Notes under the pieces: generated by a model
Database searches by the model: none
What the model saw: the letters and a program-made list of their open reading frames with translations, nothing else
Told to the model about the DNA's origin: nothing
Shown here: piece by piece, positions 62,966-64,000 of the stretch
Layout of the letters: every line of letters begins with the position of its first letter
How positions within the stretch are numbered: position 1 is the stretch's first letter
Position numbers and translations under genes: made by a program
Assembly: GCA_036504595.1 (NCBI GenBank)
Contig: DASXUX010000081.1
Location: 248,001-312,000 of the forward strand
Source: DASXUX01 sp036504595
GTDB taxonomy: Bacteria; Planctomycetota; SZUA-567; H5-PLA8
DNA length: 64,000 nucleotides
Direction: 5' to 3'

Positions 62966-63916
62966 ATGCGGACGGCTGTTTGGATGACTCTCGCCGGCTT
63001 CACCGGCGCTCTGCTTCTGGCGACGTGTGTTCGCGGCGAAGATGATCCCAACGCAAAGAAGCTCGATGACCGGCTAAAGGCCGATCATGCCGCGGCGTCA
63101 CGGCGCAGCGCCATCGACGGTGCGACGAGCAGCGACGCTAAGGCCGCCGCGATGAAGGCGGACCGCGCCGCGCGCGCGAAAGACCAGGACAAGAAGGATG
63201 CCGCCGAAGCCAAGCAGATGAACATGGACAACTTGGGCCACATGAAGGAACTCTTCGCCAAGGCCGAAGACCTGTGGAAGAACAAATCGTTCGGCGACGC
63301 GGGATCGATCTACTCGTCCGTCAGTCTGGCGACGGTTCCGGGTTCGGAAGAAATGGCCGAGACCTCTCGCAACCGCATGCTGGAACTCGAAGACATCGCC
63401 AAGACGCACCTGAAAGCCGCCGACGACGCGGACTTGAAGCGCGAATACGTGACCGAAGTGAACGAACTGTCCGCCATTCACAAAGATTTTTCGCTCACCA
63501 AGACCTGCGAAGTCGCCACGCGCCGGCTGGTCAACCTGAAGAGCCGCCCCGAAATTGCGGGCTATGTCGATCTGGCCGAAGCCGAGACGCTGGAAACCGA
63601 TAACAAGCTCACCGAAGCCGTCAAGAAGTACGAAGCTCTCGCCAACAATCCACGCTATGAACATTCGGTGCCGGCGATGAAAGCCAAGCGCAAATTGGAT
63701 GAACTGAACAAGAACGAAGCGACTCGCACTAAGATCAAAGAAGAAGCCGACGCCAAGGCCGAGAAGGAAGCCCCCAAGATGCTTCTTGCCGCCAAGAATT
63801 TCGTTTCGAATAACCAACCCAAGCAGGCGATTGAAAAGCTCCAGATGCTCATCGAAAAGTTTCCGACCAGCAAGTATGCCGATGAAGCCAAGAAACAGTT
63901 GGGCGAACTGAAGTAA
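62966..63916 (+). CDS. Exported TPR-like helical protein
   Basis: 316 residues from ATG 62966 with GGAGG upstream. Signal peptide TAVWMTLAGFTGALLLATCVRG is followed by a very polar Ala/Lys/Asp segment (RSAIDGATSSDAKAAAMKA) and then TPR-like helices (LFAKAEDLWKNKSFGDAGSIYSS, LAEAETLETDNKLTEAVKKYEALANNP, NFVSNNQPKQAIEKLQMLIEKFPTSKYADEAKKQLGEL). The last repeat resembles those of BamD/YbgF-type periplasmic proteins. Precise role unknown; scaffold in the periplasm is likely. A strong terminator follows 31 bases downstream. Confidence 0.82.
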   Translation: MRTAVWMTLAGFTGALLLATCVRGEDDPNAKKLDDRLKADHAAASRRSAIDGATSSDAKAAAMKADRAARAKDQDKKDAAEAKQMNMDNLGHMKELFAKAEDLWKNKSFGDAGSIYSSVSLATVPGSEEMAETSRNRMLELEDIAKTHLKAADDADLKREYVTEVNELSAIHKDFSLTKTCEVATRRLVNLKSRPEIAGYVDLAEAETLETDNKLTEAVKKYEALANNPRYEHSVPAMKAKRKLDELNKNEATRTKIKEEADAKAEKEAPKMLLAAKNFVSNNQPKQAIEKLQMLIEKFPTSKYADEAKKQLGELK

Positions 63917-63947
63917 CAACGCCAAGTCCGTCCTCCTCCTCTAGTAG

Positions 63948-63973
63948 AGCAGGCCGCAAGGCCTGCTTTTTTT
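63948..63973 (+). terminator. Intrinsic terminator, AGCAGGC hairpin copy 2
   Basis: AGCAGGCC-gcaa-GGCCTGCT is an 8-bp hairpin followed by T run to 63973. It ends the TPR-like gene and belongs to the same hairpin type as 33285-33308. Confidence 0.92.
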
Positions 63974-64000
63974 GCGCCTTGCCCTTTTTCTGTTTGCGCT

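Overview
The window looks like chromosome from a Gram-negative member of the PVC/Planctomycetota group, probably a metagenome-type genome with high GC. The evidence is the gene content: an outer membrane is implied by an LptF/LptG lipopolysaccharide permease, a heptosyltransferase-like GT9 enzyme and Lnt. Planctomycete-style proteins are frequent: a PQQ-type propeller carrying a methyltransferase-like insert, two large di-CxxCH proteins resembling the hydrazine synthase alpha family, formylglycine-generating (SUMF1) domains fused to other modules, DUF4091, DUF3857/transglutaminase, and an ImuA/ImuB pair. No rRNA, tRNA, CRISPR array, integrase or insertion sequence was seen.

Layout. 1-9.3 kb: a 5'-truncated inositol monophosphatase, a PQQ-type propeller protein, a glycoside-hydrolase-like protein (minus strand) and the first di-haem-type protein. 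9.4-13.8 kb: a plus-strand run for surface lipid or polysaccharide (CDP-alcohol transferase, flippase, GT4 glycosyltransferase, PfkB kinase). 13.9-23.4 kb: a minus-strand block (PHP phosphoesterase, LigD-type phosphoesterase domain, TPR/transglutaminase giant, an HTH-PilZ regulator, a LysM protein, an NhaD-type antiporter). 23.5-30.8 kb: plus strand with ImuA/ImuB, TrpF, an endonuclease III-like protein, a DUF2062-phospholipase D fusion and three very small proteins, with a likely sigma-54 promoter and two strong intrinsic terminators. 30.9-47.2 kb: mostly minus strand with flotillin/NfeD, DUF4091, PolX, fused LptF-LptG, GT9, GT4, SUMF1-TolB and TPR proteins, and HisG on the plus strand. 47.4-56.3 kb: an IclR regulator, the second di-haem-type protein, and an ABC sugar importer (binding protein and two permeases, no ATPase). 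56.3-64 kb: DinB, a ThiF/MoeB enzyme, a zinc-ribbon membrane protein, PepT, Lnt and a periplasmic TPR-like protein.

The most unusual property is the repeats. Nearly every intergenic gap holds a short array with a 7-base period. Each locus has its own heptamer (for example GAGCTAA, GGGTTCA, GGTATCG, GTGACGA, TTGGTCA), and the array is often followed after a short loop by its reverse complement, giving a large hairpin. These arrays run into start and stop codons and also lie inside genes. At least three other palindrome families are inserted inside open reading frames without breaking them: a ~46-bp near-perfect palindrome read six times in the same frame, a CCCCTAACCCC/GGGGAGAGGGG hairpin, and a nested inverted repeat of 120-175 bp. 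ImuB alone carries four such in-frame insertions. They resemble in period the heptameric STRRs of filamentous cyanobacteria, but their density, hairpin arrangement and in-frame behaviour here deserve attention.

Other points of interest are a LacI-type HTH fused to a PilZ domain, a PolX whose polymerase catalytic aspartates appear lost, a fused LptF-LptG, a CDP-alcohol transferase lacking the last motif aspartate, and a sigma-54 promoter/terminator pair immediately upstream of a 72-residue cysteine-rich protein. All functional calls come from reading the sequence alone; no database search was run.
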